Assembly: GCF_040545475.1 (NCBI RefSeq)
Contig: NZ_JBEPMA010000016.1
Coordinates: 1 to 41,673, forward strand
Length of the DNA: 41,673 nt
Reading direction: 5' to 3'
DNA from: Peptoniphilus_A olsenii
GTDB taxonomy: Bacteria > Bacillota > Clostridia > Tissierellales > Peptoniphilaceae
The position numbers and the translations under genes were made by a program. The notes under the pieces are model-generated. The model saw only the letters and a list, made by a program, of their open reading frames with translations, was not told the DNA's origin and made no database searches. Positions 25,235 through 33,842 of the stretch are shown in pieces (the stretch's first letter is position 1; every line of letters starts with the position of its first letter).

Positions 25235-25437
25235 AATTAATTAAAAATCCAAAATATTGATTGAATTTTAAATATTGATACTTTGAAATTAAAAATAAAA
25301 TTTTACTTTGTTTAACAGCCGAGGCGGGGTATTTATTTTTATTTTTAATTGGATTTTGATTTGTCTATTTTAAATAGATATTAGTATTAGTAAATATAAT
25401 TTGTAATTTAGCTATATGTTTATAATTGCCCATATTA

Positions 25438-25469
25438 AACCCCCTAATCTATTTAAAGCTTAGGGGGTT
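25438..25469. terminator. Hairpin between convergent genes
   Basis: A perfect 10-bp GC-containing stem (25438-25447 with 25460-25469); an outer GCCCA/TGGGC pair (25428-25432, 25485-25489) extends it. A T-rich run follows on the plus side. It separates the lipoprotein and coaX-like genes and may serve both. Confidence 0.6.
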
Positions 25470-25505
25470 AGCACAAAGTGAGTGTGGGCGATTTTTAATT
25501 TTATT

Positions 25506-26297
25506 TTAACTATAATTTTTCTCGTATATCAATCTTAGACCCTCAAGGCCTAAATTTTCATCTACAATTAGTTTATAACTATCTTGTTTTAATAATAGTT
25601 TTGCAAATATACCCGTAATTATAATTTTTATTTTTGATTTATCTAAATTATATTCTCTAAAAATATCGTCCAAAATACCTAAAATGCTATTTTTATATCC
25701 ATAGTATAAGCCCGATTGCATGGCTTTTATTGTACTATTGCCAAGCACAGAGTTGGCACTTACTATTTCAACTTTAGGAAGTTTTGATGTTTCTGCAAAC
25801 AGGGATTTTTGCCACAAGTCTATTCCAGGCACAATTAACCCCCCGATAAACTCTCTTTTTTCATTAATTAAATCAATTGTAGTTATTGATGATGCTGAAA
25901 TAATTATTATATTCTTGTCATATTTAGAAATAGCCGATACGCCTCTTGTTATCCTGTCGGAGCCTACTTCTTTTGGATTTTCGCATTTAACATTTAAACC
26001 AGTTTTTAATCCAGCTGATACGATAATTGGTTCTCTTTTAATCAAGTATTTTGACACATCTTGATAGACAGGGAGTAGTTCAGGAACTACGCAAGATATG
26101 ATAATATCATTGATATTTTTTATTACTATATTTCTGTCCAAAAGCATTAATTTCAAAATCAATGCAATCTCGTCAGCTGATTTTGAACGATCAGTTTTTA
26201 AAGAAAAATACGAAATTAATTTTAAATTTTTATTATTTTCACTAGAATAAATACCAAATGTCGTAAATTTATTTTCTAGATCAATAGCAAGTAACAT
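25506..26297 (-). CDS. coaX: CoaX-like protein (type III pantothenate kinase homologue, active site degenerate)
   Basis: The 263-residue protein aligns by eye with type III pantothenate kinases throughout, and its length is normal. KTGLNVKCENPKEVGSDR (99-116) keeps the pantothenate motif with Asp115, and GGLIVPGI and AMQSGLYYGY are also intact. The phosphate motif DxGNTN is DLENKF (6-11). The nucleotide motif DFGTATTxD is SASSITTID (135-143), so the usual Asp and glycines are gone. Activity is therefore doubtful; it may bind pantothenate only, or act as a regulator. It overlaps the preceding panT-like gene closely and sits third in the P1 peptidase-panT-coaX operon. Confidence 0.8.
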   Translation of the reverse strand: MLLAIDLENKFTTFGIYSSENNKNLKLISYFSLKTDRSKSADEIALILKLMLLDRNIVIKNINDIIISCVVPELLPVYQDVSKYLIKREPIIVSAGLKTGLNVKCENPKEVGSDRITRGVSAISKYDKNIIIISASSITTIDLINEKREFIGGLIVPGIDLWQKSLFAETSKLPKVEIVSANSVLGNSTIKAMQSGLYYGYKNSILGILDDIFREYNLDKSKIKIIITGIFAKLLLKQDSYKLIVDENLGLEGLRLIYEKNYS

Positions 26298-26298
26298 T

Positions 26299-27048
26299 TT
26301 AACCTCTTCTCGATTTTAAAGCTCTAATAACAGCAGTTGTTATTATAATAGAAAGCACTGCTTCGGGTATACCTGATGTTATAGACACTCCTAATATTGC
26401 AGATTTAGCTTGTTCTAGCGGAATGTTTAAAGCTTTTACATATTTTTCGGCATATATAACATAGATGCCACCCAACACTAATATTGTATTTGTCATAGAT
26501 CCTACAAAAGCACCTAGAGCAATTGGAAAATCTTGTTTAGTTGTTTTTAACGAATAAACAAACAAGCCAATTGATAATGCTATTAATATTCCCACAAAAG
26601 TTATATTTAAAGGACTAGCTCCTGTAGTGATATTTTTATACATCAAAAATGATAAAAATCCAATAATTGCAATCCACAAAATTTGAGTTAAACCTTTTAA
26701 ATTTTTATCTGAAACTTTCTTTAAAGCAATATAACTATAATAGGAAGTTATGCCTATCAAGATTCTTGGCACAACAGATATTAATGGATTATAAAAAACA
26801 AATGCTACGGGACTTGCATTTCTAAGTATTGCATTTAAAAGCGAAAACACTCCAAAAATTAGCCCTACCATAGCTCCTACTATTGGACCCTCAGCAATGG
26901 CAGCTACAATAACAGGAATATGCATTGTAGTGGGATTAATAAGACCCATTGGTATTATACCAAGAGGAGTCAATCCAAGCACCATAGTTATGGCACCAAG
27001 CATTGCTGAAATTACAAGCTTTCTATTCTTACTAGTTGTTCTGTTCAA
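26299..27048 (-). CDS. panT: ECF transporter S component, PanT-like (pantothenate)
   Basis: A 250-codon integral membrane protein of the energy-coupling-factor substrate-binding type. After a basic start come about six hydrophobic segments and the Ala-rich helix VISAMLGAITMVLGLTPLGII that contacts EcfT. The region INPTTMHIPVIVAAIAEGPIVGAMVGLIFGVFSL resembles pantothenate (PanT) S components, and the coaX homologue next to it supports this. The module would take vitamin from outside using EcfA1/A2/T encoded elsewhere. CGGAGGG points to the TTG at 27048; a longer frame to 27087 has no ribosome site. It starts 41 bp after the P1 peptidase gene. Confidence 0.8.
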   Translation of the reverse strand: MNRTTSKNRKLVISAMLGAITMVLGLTPLGIIPMGLINPTTMHIPVIVAAIAEGPIVGAMVGLIFGVFSLLNAILRNASPVAFVFYNPLISVVPRILIGITSYYSYIALKKVSDKNLKGLTQILWIAIIGFLSFLMYKNITTGASPLNITFVGILIALSIGLFVYSLKTTKQDFPIALGAFVGSMTNTILVLGGIYVIYAEKYVKALNIPLEQAKSAILGVSITSGIPEAVLSIIITTAVIRALKSRRG

Positions 27049-27089
27049 TTTTTCCCTCCGATACAGTTCATAAAAGATACTGTTCAAAT

Positions 27090-28055
27090 TTAAATAATAT
27101 TATTATAACTAACTAGACCACCAGCGTCTTTTGCACTATATACTGCATTAGCTATAGAACGAGATATGCTTTTAGCTGCCAACATACCAACTAAATTTAC
27201 ATCACTATCGATATCGCCTTTAGCTATTGTAAAGATAGTATCTCCATCTTGCATTGTATGAACTGGATTTATGCTTCTTGCATAACCATCATGAGCCATT
27301 TGTGAGACCTTATTACAATTTGCTTTAGTGAGTTTTGCATTCGTTGCTACAACTGCAATAGTCGTGTTGCAAGCAGTCACCTTGTTATTATAACCATTAA
27401 AGTTATTTTCGTAAAGTGTAGTAGTAGATAAATGTTTGGAGTTTTCTCTATCATATACACCCGCGATTCTCTTTGACTTTTCATAATCATATATATCTCC
27501 AAGAGCATTTAAGGCAACTATAGATGAAACAATTAAATCTCCTACTTTAAGCGATGATTGTCCTATTCCAGTTTTCATTGCAAAATTATTTCCTTTAATT
27601 TTACCAACACTTGCACCGCAACCTGCACCAAAATTGCCCATTGTTTTATCCACTGAACTTGCATTTTTGGAGGCAAGATATGCCATATCTTTGTCGGGCC
27701 TTATTTTGGAGTCTCCAATAGCGAGATCAAATAAAACTGCGCCGGGAACAATAGGTACAATTCCAACGCCAACATCAAAACCCTTGCCAATTTCTTCAAG
27801 ATACTTCATCACTCCACCGCCTGCATCAAGTCCATAGGCAGAGCCTCCAGTTAAAAATATACCATGAACTTTTTCCACAAGATTTTCTGATTTTAAAAGA
27901 TCAGTTTCTCGAGTGCCAGGTCCTGCACCTCTTACATCAACTCCACCAGTAAAACCATCTTCACAAAGAATTACACTTACTCCAGTAAGAGCATCTAAAT
28001 TTTCAGCATGCCCAAGTTTAACTCCATCTACATCTGTCAAATATCCTTTATACAT
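27090..28055 (-). CDS. P1 family peptidase (DmpA/BapA-like, S58)
   Basis: A 321-residue N-terminal-nucleophile hydrolase precursor. Conserved points are VRGAGPGTRETDLL (41-54), the LTGGSAYGLDAGGGV substrate loop (68-82) and the processing site ACNTTIAVVATNAKLTK (228-244). There the peptide bond before the second Thr or Ser is normally self-cleaved. A DGDTIFTIA motif closes the site. The family includes L- and D-aminopeptidases and beta-aminopeptidases that act on beta-alanyl amides. Its place upstream of panT and coaX suggests release of beta-alanine or pantothenate-related amides, an inference only. AAGGAGGG precedes the ATG. Confidence 0.88.
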   Translation of the reverse strand: MYKGYLTDVDGVKLGHAENLDALTGVSVILCEDGFTGGVDVRGAGPGTRETDLLKSENLVEKVHGIFLTGGSAYGLDAGGGVMKYLEEIGKGFDVGVGIVPIVPGAVLFDLAIGDSKIRPDKDMAYLASKNASSVDKTMGNFGAGCGASVGKIKGNNFAMKTGIGQSSLKVGDLIVSSIVALNALGDIYDYEKSKRIAGVYDRENSKHLSTTTLYENNFNGYNNKVTACNTTIAVVATNAKLTKANCNKVSQMAHDGYARSINPVHTMQDGDTIFTIAKGDIDSDVNLVGMLAAKSISRSIANAVYSAKDAGGLVSYNNII

Positions 28056-28092
28056 ATGCCCTCCTTATATATTAATTAGATAATATCATAGA

Positions 28093-28121
28093 ATTGTAAA
28101 AAATAAATACTTTTTAGTAAA
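28093..28121 (-). promoter_or_regulatory. Promoter of the P1 peptidase-panT-coaX operon
   Basis: On the minus strand TTTACT and TACAAT are 17 bp apart. The predicted leader is about 30 nt, with no riboswitch visible. Confidence 0.5.
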
Positions 28122-28187
28122 TGCAAAGGATAAATATTGTCTAGGTTAATTTTTTAAGAAAATGGATGATAATTAAAACTAACAAGA

Positions 28188-28214
28188 AGTCCTGCCACAA
28201 AAATGGGCAGGACT
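28188..28214 (-). terminator. Hairpin after the thiamine-binding gene
   Basis: A perfect 9-bp GC-rich stem (28206-28214 with 28188-28196) 6 nt after the stop codon; the minus-strand T tract is short. Confidence 0.6.
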
Positions 28215-28219
28215 AAATA

Positions 28220-28528
28220 TTATTTTTTTCTTTTTTCGTTGACAGATGTTATTTTATCCTTAAAAGTATAATCTTTGTCGCGTCTATCGTCAATTTTTAT
28301 CACTGAATAGACTCTATTGGCACCTTTTTCAAATACAGATTCTTGCATTTTTTGTATTACGTCATATAAAACGCCAATATCATCGTGACTTAAAACTGTA
28401 CCCATCGGATTTAATTCATAACTAAGTCCTTCTATATAACCTATAGAGTCAAGTGCACCTGCTATATATTTACTAACAGATGTATTTTGTGTACCAATTG
28501 GCACAAGTGTCAATTCTGCTACTGCCAT
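28220..28528 (-). CDS. MTH1187/YqgV family thiamine-binding protein
   Basis: A 102-residue ferredoxin-fold protein (DUF77): AVAELTLVPIGT at the N-terminus, then the conserved SYELNPMGTVLSHDDIGVLYDVIQKM. It ends in GANRVYSVIKIDDRRDK. Members bind thiamine or the HMP moiety in the cytoplasm; the biological role is not settled. AAGGAGGAA precedes the ATG, 10 bp after the TRIC gene, so the two form an operon. Confidence 0.9.
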   Translation of the reverse strand: MAVAELTLVPIGTQNTSVSKYIAGALDSIGYIEGLSYELNPMGTVLSHDDIGVLYDVIQKMQESVFEKGANRVYSVIKIDDRRDKDYTFKDKITSVNEKRKK

Positions 28529-28538
28529 ATCTTCCTCC

Positions 28539-29183
28539 TTAATCTGTAATTTTTGGTAAATTTAAATTCTTCTTTACAGCTATTAGTCTAACAATTAATA
28601 CTGTTAAAAAGCAAATAATTAGGGAAATATCAGTTGGCACAAAATGCCTAACTATTAAAAATACGAATGAACCAAGTATACACGCTCCTGCATAAATTTG
28701 TTCTCTAAATATAAAGGGAACTGAGCCAGATAACACATCTCTTATGGCACCACCGCCAACACCTGTGACAGTCCCTACAAAAACAAGTAGAAATTTTTCT
28801 TCATGCCCTACACTAATAGCGGTGGCAATACCTGTGATTGTAAAAGAAGCCAGTCCGATAGTGTCGGATATTGTCATAATTTTACTTAAGTGATTGATTA
28901 ATTTTTTGTCAATTTTGTCAGTTTTTATGTAGAGTATTAAAAAAACTAATAGTGAAGATAAGGTTGCAATTATTGCATTAGTGGAATTTTGGAACATATT
29001 TGGTGGTGTTATCCCCAGTACTAAATCTCTTATAAATCCACCCCCTAGTGCTGTAACTATTCCCAAAACGAGCACACCCAATACATCCATATTCTTTTTG
29101 GCGCCAAACAATGCTCCTGAAATTGCAAAGGCAATTGTACCTATGATGTCAAAAATTGAGTTTAAGTCAAAATAGTTGTTCAT
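28539..29183 (-). CDS. TRIC-type trimeric intracellular cation channel family protein
   Basis: A 214-residue membrane protein of the UPF0126 (YadS/YicG) family with two repeats, each holding the GGGxxRD signature: GGGFIRDLVLG (48-58) and GGGAIRDVLSG (about 143-153). Seven helices are expected. Prokaryotic TRIC channels conduct monovalent cations. There is no ribosome site before the ATG. The TATAAT at 29193-29198 places the transcript start within a few bases of the ATG, so the message may be leaderless. Confidence 0.88.
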   Translation of the reverse strand: MNNYFDLNSIFDIIGTIAFAISGALFGAKKNMDVLGVLVLGIVTALGGGFIRDLVLGITPPNMFQNSTNAIIATLSSLLVFLILYIKTDKIDKKLINHLSKIMTISDTIGLASFTITGIATAISVGHEEKFLLVFVGTVTGVGGGAIRDVLSGSVPFIFREQIYAGACILGSFVFLIVRHFVPTDISLIICFLTVLIVRLIAVKKNLNLPKITD

Positions 29184-29192
29184 AATAAATAA

Positions 29193-29200
29193 ATTATATC
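29193..29200 (-). promoter_or_regulatory. -10 box giving a near-leaderless TRIC transcript
   Basis: The minus strand reads GATATAAT with a TG-type extension; 10 nt separate the TATAAT box from the ATG. No good -35 box exists. Confidence 0.5.
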
Positions 29201-29284
29201 AAATAAATAATATTATTGAACTTATTTGTCAAAAATTAAAAAATATTATTGTTTTTTGCTATAATGATAATATTGGAGGTATTT

Positions 29285-30568
29285 ATGAGCATTTTATTGA
29301 GAAATATTTCTTTTCTAGATATAGAAGAGGAGAGAATAGTTGACAACATAGATATTTTTATTGAAGAAAATAAGATTTCTAAAATTGACAAAAATTTAGA
29401 TGTAGACGCAAGTGAAATATTTAATGGAGAAAATAAACTAGTGACACCAGGTTTTATTAATTCTCATACACATCTAGGAATGAGCTATTTTAGAAATTAT
29501 GCCGATGATTTAAATTTGATGGACTGGTTAAATAATGAAATTTGGCCAATTGAAGCAAAATTAAACAGTGAAGATATTTATTATTCTTCACTTTTATCAA
29601 TAGTAGAAAATATAAAATCGGGCGTTACGACTTTTTGTGATATGTATTATGAAATGGACAAAGTTGGAGATGCTTTAATAGAAAGTGGAATGCGTGGTGT
29701 ACTTACTAGAGGTTTAACTGATATCGACGGCAAAGGTAGTGAAAAATTAGAAGAAATTGACAAGCTATACAATAATTATCACAATAAATCTAATGGCAGA
29801 GTGAGGGTTTATCCTGCTCCACACGCTATATATACTTGTAGTGAAGAATTTTTGAAAGAGATTTCTAAAAGAGCAAAAGAAAGATATGACGGTATTATTC
29901 ATATGCATCTGTCAGAAACACTAACTGAAGTCGAAAACTGTTTAAATCTTCATGGTATGACACCAATTAAATATGTTGATAGTATTGGAATGCTTGAAAA
30001 TCACATTATAGCTGCACATTGTACACATATTACGGACGAAGAAATAGATTTAATAAAAGATAAAAAATTTTATCCGGTATATAATCCTAGTTCTAATTTA
30101 AAGCTTGCAAGTGGTTTTACACCAATTCAAAAACTAATTGATAATGGAGTTAGCGTGGCAATGGGCACTGACGGTGATTCATCTAATAACAATCAAGATT
30201 TAATTGAAGAAATGCACATTGGTAGTATCGTCAATAAAGCGGTCGAAATGAATGAAAAAGCTGTTAAGGCAATTGAAATTTTAAAAATGACTACTATAAA
30301 TGGAGCTAAAGCGATGGGCTATGACAATCTTGGTTTAGTAAAAGAAGGCTACTTAGCAGATTTAGCAATTTTTAATTTAAATTCTAATTCATTTACACCA
30401 CGTAATAATTTAATTTCTTCACTGGTATATTCTGCTAATTCCGCAGATGTTTCTTCTGTGATAGCAGATGGTAAATTCATCATGAAAGATAGACAAGTTT
30501 TAAGACTTGATGAAAATAAGCTTAGAAGAATAGTTAACGAGAGATGGGAAGATATCAAGAGTAGATAA
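29285..30568 (+). CDS. mtaD: 5-methylthioadenosine/S-adenosylhomocysteine deaminase
   Basis: A 427-residue metal-dependent amidohydrolase. Metal ligands are HTH (His61, His63), His208 in IHMHLSE and Asp296 in GTDGDSSNNN; AHCTH (245) and VYNPSSNLKLASG complete the active site. The family deaminates MTA, SAH or adenosine to the inosyl forms in methyl-cycle salvage. TTGGAGG is 8 nt before the ATG at 29285; an upstream 12-codon extension has no ribosome site. A TG-extended TATAAT near 29263-29268 is the likely promoter. The CPBP gene starts directly at the stop codon, forming an operon with trpS. Confidence 0.92.
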   Translation: MSILLRNISFLDIEEERIVDNIDIFIEENKISKIDKNLDVDASEIFNGENKLVTPGFINSHTHLGMSYFRNYADDLNLMDWLNNEIWPIEAKLNSEDIYYSSLLSIVENIKSGVTTFCDMYYEMDKVGDALIESGMRGVLTRGLTDIDGKGSEKLEEIDKLYNNYHNKSNGRVRVYPAPHAIYTCSEEFLKEISKRAKERYDGIIHMHLSETLTEVENCLNLHGMTPIKYVDSIGMLENHIIAAHCTHITDEEIDLIKDKKFYPVYNPSSNLKLASGFTPIQKLIDNGVSVAMGTDGDSSNNNQDLIEEMHIGSIVNKAVEMNEKAVKAIEILKMTTINGAKAMGYDNLGLVKEGYLADLAIFNLNSNSFTPRNNLISSLVYSANSADVSSVIADGKFIMKDRQVLRLDENKLRRIVNERWEDIKSR

Positions 30569-31420
30569 ATGAATGTAAAAAAAATTTTGAAATTTTTGAT
30601 TAAAATATTAATTCTATTTGCCAGTATTTTTGTTTTAACATACGGTTTTCTGTTTTTATTTTCGATTGTTTTTTATGGTAAAACTTATTTTTACAGTGAT
30701 TGGGAAAATTCTAATCTAGTGTTTTTACTTGGCACTTGTGGGCAACTTTTGTCGGTTTTTTTATTTTTAAAATTTATTATAAAAAAACCTTTAGAGTATA
30801 TTTTTTATAAAAAATATAATTTATTTAAAAATATTGGGCAAGGTCTCTTTTGGGGTTTCTTTCAGATAACGGTTTTTGTTTTAATTGCACTGGCATTTAA
30901 TTTTATTTATTTTAAAAGCTTTGATTGGAATAATTTTAATTTTATTTTTATTTGTTATTTTATAGCATTTTTTATTCAGTCAACATCTGAAGAAGTTTTA
31001 ATTAGAGGGCTATTAACTAGATTTCTATTAGAAAAATTTGGCAAAAAAGTAGCTATTTTTGTACCTGCAATTGTGTTTGGATTGATGCATCTTTTTAACA
31101 ACTCGGTGACTTTAATTTCAACTTTAAATACAATGCTAGTGGGAATATTTTTTGCGTTGCTTTTGTTTTATACAAAAAATATTATGTTTGTTAGTGGAGT
31201 ACATGCTGCTTGGAATTTTTCAATGGCATTAATATATGGTCTGCCTGTGAGCGGCTTTAATGGTTTTAATAGCTTAATTAGTTTTAATATTTTAAACTCA
31301 CATATCGTTGATACTAATTATGGACCTGAAGGAAGTATAATTGTAACAATAATTGAAATAATAAGTATAATAATTATAATGATTTTGGGAAATAGAAGGA
31401 AGGAATTAATAAATGGATAA
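30569..31420 (+). CDS. CPBP family intramembrane metalloprotease
   Basis: A 283-residue membrane protein with about eight hydrophobic helices. Active-site motifs are complete: EEVLIR (Glu141, Glu142, Arg146), FGLMH (His174) and HAAWN (His212, Asn216). The family (Rce1/CAAX-like) is used in bacteria for bacteriocin self-immunity, peptide processing or signalling; the substrate here is unknown. The ATG directly follows the mtaD stop and has no clear ribosome site, so translation is probably coupled. Its end overlaps trpS by 8 bp. No bacteriocin gene is visible nearby. Confidence 0.88.
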   Translation: MNVKKILKFLIKILILFASIFVLTYGFLFLFSIVFYGKTYFYSDWENSNLVFLLGTCGQLLSVFLFLKFIIKKPLEYIFYKKYNLFKNIGQGLFWGFFQITVFVLIALAFNFIYFKSFDWNNFNFIFICYFIAFFIQSTSEEVLIRGLLTRFLLEKFGKKVAIFVPAIVFGLMHLFNNSVTLISTLNTMLVGIFFALLLFYTKNIMFVSGVHAAWNFSMALIYGLPVSGFNGFNSLISFNILNSHIVDTNYGPEGSIIVTIIEIISIIIIMILGNRRKELING

Positions 31421-32402
31421 GAAGATAGTATATAGTGGGATACAACCGTCTGGTTCTCTTACTATAGGAAATTATATTGGAGCATTAAAAAACTTTATAG
31501 GTTTGCAAGAGGATTACAATTGCCTTTATTGTATCGTAGATATGCATGCGATAACCGTGGATCAAGAACCTAAAAATCTTAGGAAAAACACTTTAGATGT
31601 GTTGGCCCTTTACTTAGCAGCAGGCCTTGACCCAGAAAAAAGTATAATTTATATCCAGTCTCATGTGCATCAACACGCCGAACTTGCTTGGGTACTTAAT
31701 ACTATAACAGGTTTAGGTCAACTTCAAAGAATGACACAGTTTAAAGATAAATCCAAAAAATATTCTGATGTGAGAGCAGGACTTTTAAATTATCCTGTGT
31801 TAATGGCAGCAGATATTTTATTATATAACACAAGCCTTGTGCCAGTTGGAGAAGATCAAAAACAGCATTTAGAAATAACTAGAGATATTGCACAAAGATT
31901 TAACTCGAGATACTCTGAAACATTCACAATACCTGAGGTATTTACTCCAAAACTTGGTGCTAGAATAATGTCTTTAAAAGAGCCAGAATTTAAGATGAGT
32001 AAATCTGATACAAATAAAGATGCTTATATATTACTTCTTGATTCAGAAGATGCTACAAGAAAGAAGATAAAAAGAGCAGTAACAGACTCCACTGGCAACT
32101 TTAGATATTCAGATGAACAACCTGGTCTTAAAAATTTGATAAATATATATTCTTCATTTTCAGATTTAAGTGTAGATGAAATAGTCGATAAATATCAAAA
32201 TTTAGGATATGGTGAATTTAAAGAAGACTTGGGGGAAGTTGTTGTAGAAGGTCTTAGACCTTTAAGAGAAAGATACAAAGAAATAAGAAGTGATAAAGAA
32301 TACTTAGAGAAAGTTTATAAAGACGGAGCAGAAAAGGCTAGCTATTTGGCTAATAAAATGCTTAGAAAAGTATATAAGAAAGTTGGATTTATTCCTAGAT
32401 AA
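31413..32402 (+). CDS. trpS: Tryptophanyl-tRNA synthetase
   Basis: A 329-residue class I synthetase of normal length that charges tRNA-Trp. The HIGH-equivalent is TIGNYIG (17-23), MAADILLYNTSLVPVGEDQKQHLE lines the ATP/Trp site, and KMSKS lies at 194-198. AAGGAAGGAA precedes the ATG inside the CPBP gene. Unlike the trpP gene in this window, it has no T-box leader; it is read from the mtaD promoter. No clear terminator follows. Confidence 0.97.
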   Translation: MDKKIVYSGIQPSGSLTIGNYIGALKNFIGLQEDYNCLYCIVDMHAITVDQEPKNLRKNTLDVLALYLAAGLDPEKSIIYIQSHVHQHAELAWVLNTITGLGQLQRMTQFKDKSKKYSDVRAGLLNYPVLMAADILLYNTSLVPVGEDQKQHLEITRDIAQRFNSRYSETFTIPEVFTPKLGARIMSLKEPEFKMSKSDTNKDAYILLLDSEDATRKKIKRAVTDSTGNFRYSDEQPGLKNLINIYSSFSDLSVDEIVDKYQNLGYGEFKEDLGEVVVEGLRPLRERYKEIRSDKEYLEKVYKDGAEKASYLANKMLRKVYKKVGFIPR

Positions 32403-32488
32403 TAACAAATTAAGGGCTGACCTTTTTAAAAAACCATGATACAGTTTAGTTGATTAGATAGATGTAGTTTATATTTTAGGAGGTATTT

Positions 32489-33109
32489 ATGATGAAGAAA
32501 GTAGTTTGTTCGATAGTTGCACTGATTTTGTTAATTATGACTCCGGTATATGCTAAAGAGAATATTGAATTAGATAGGATAAATGATCTATATATGGGAC
32601 AGAGCCATAATGATATGGATTTAGAAAATCTGGTTAACTCTGAAAATATTGTATTTGATTCGAACTTCGATAAAGATATTTTCTTAAATGATAATAACTC
32701 TGCAGTTGCGATAGGGTTAATAGAATTGGAAGATGGACAAGAACAAATTAGAAGCTTTAATAATGAGTCATTAAAATCCTACGCTATTGCAAAGGCTTCT
32801 GTTACTGCTGGATTATGGTCGGGTTCTTTCTTACATTTAAATTATGATGTATATGCCTCCTCAAGTGTATTGATGAGCTCAACTTGTAGAGTTGAGTTAT
32901 ATACGACTAACGGTAAATTTATAAAGGGATTTAATATGGCTGCCTCATCAAGTAGTGCAACGGACCACCTAAGTGTTACTCATAGTATAGGTGGATTAGA
33001 GAATTATAATAAGGTTAAAGTAGTTATTAAGGATGCCTTTGCATTATCTAACAATGGGAAAACTTATCCTTTACCGATAAGAATTAGTAGTTTTATTGCA
33101 TCTAGATAA
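32489..33109 (+). CDS. Secreted protein, paralogue A of a tandem pair
   Basis: A 206-residue exported protein of no recognised family. It has a signal peptide (1-23, MKKVVCSIVALILLIMTPVYA). The mature part starts with LVNSENIVFDSNFDKDIF (47-64), shared with the next gene as IVKSEDVVFDKNINKKNF. Strands follow, including YDVYASSSVLMSSTCRVELYTTNGK and KVKVVIKDAFALSNNGK-PLPI, which align with FEVYSSTNELLGVVATLRLVDENGN and KLTVDISNIFVKTSKGKSPLVQI. AGGAGG precedes ATGATG; the first ATG is taken. A beta-sandwich surface or matrix role is possible but unproven. Confidence 0.7.
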   Translation: MMKKVVCSIVALILLIMTPVYAKENIELDRINDLYMGQSHNDMDLENLVNSENIVFDSNFDKDIFLNDNNSAVAIGLIELEDGQEQIRSFNNESLKSYAIAKASVTAGLWSGSFLHLNYDVYASSSVLMSSTCRVELYTTNGKFIKGFNMAASSSSATDHLSVTHSIGGLENYNKVKVVIKDAFALSNNGKTYPLPIRISSFIASR

Positions 33110-33199
33110 TAGCAGAATATGAAAATATATTATTTATAATGGATTAAACTTTTCTAATTAGTTGGTATTTTAATTTTAATTATATAAGGAGGAAATAAT

Positions 33200-33811
33200 A
33201 TGAAAAAAGGAATAATTGCTCTTGTCATTATAATTATTTTTGGTACTTTATTTTATAATAACAAAACAAAAGTTGAAAAAACTGAAGAATCTGCTTCTGC
33301 TATTGGTATCATAGAAGGTGTGGATGATGAAGTAAAAAGTAGCGAAGTACAAAAAGAAGATTTAGTTAGTTTTGAAGAGATAGTAAAGTCAGAGGATGTA
33401 GTTTTTGATAAAAATATAAATAAAAAGAATTTTACTGAAGATAAACCAAATTCAGTAAATGCCTTTGGATTTTATGATGCAGAAGATGATAAAAATGCAG
33501 TGGTAAAAGCGACTATAATATTTAATAAGGTAGATGGAGGACAAAATATCGACTTTGAAGTTTATTCAAGTACTAATGAGCTTCTTGGTGTTGTTGCAAC
33601 GCTCAGGTTAGTTGATGAGAATGGAAATGAAAAAAATATAAATATTGAAGCAAATTCTGAAAATCCAACAGAAATTTTGAAAAACAATTATATAGAAAAG
33701 ATAGAAAGTTCTAAAAAATTAACTGTTGATATTTCAAATATTTTTGTAAAAACTTCTAAAGGGAAGTCTCCTTTAGTTCAAATAGATGAGTTGACAGTAA
33801 CTAATAATTGA
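33200..33811 (+). CDS. Exported protein, paralogue B of a tandem pair
   Basis: A 203-residue protein with an N-terminal hydrophobic segment (4-18, no clear signal cleavage site, so probably a membrane anchor) and an acidic linker (25-50). Its domain is homologous to the preceding gene (see paralogue A) but diverged. The linker adds the EESASAIGIIEGVDDEVKSSE stretch. AGGAGGAAAT precedes the ATG. The gap to the upstream paralogue is 90 bp. Its stop codon lies inside the valS promoter, with no terminator between. Function unknown. Confidence 0.7.
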   Translation: MKKGIIALVIIIIFGTLFYNNKTKVEKTEESASAIGIIEGVDDEVKSSEVQKEDLVSFEEIVKSEDVVFDKNINKKNFTEDKPNSVNAFGFYDAEDDKNAVVKATIIFNKVDGGQNIDFEVYSSTNELLGVVATLRLVDENGNEKNINIEANSENPTEILKNNYIEKIESSKKLTVDISNIFVKTSKGKSPLVQIDELTVTNN

Positions 33812-33836
33812 CAAATTACGGTTTTATTTTTATAAT
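33808..33836 (+). promoter_or_regulatory. valS T-box promoter overlapping the upstream stop codon
   Basis: A perfect TTGACA (33808-33813), a 17-bp spacer and a perfect TATAAT (33831-33836). The -35 box includes the TGA stop of the preceding gene. Confidence 0.9.
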
Positions 33837-33842
33837 ATAGTT

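Noticed and set aside
25310..25345. Terminator at the GC-rich patch after the lipoprotein gene
   Set aside because: The patch has only a 3-bp stem; the hairpin at 25438-25469 is a better candidate.
30569..31420. Bacteriocin immunity role for the CPBP protease
   Set aside because: No bacteriocin precursor, ABC exporter or GG-leader peptide lies nearby; the neighbours are housekeeping genes.
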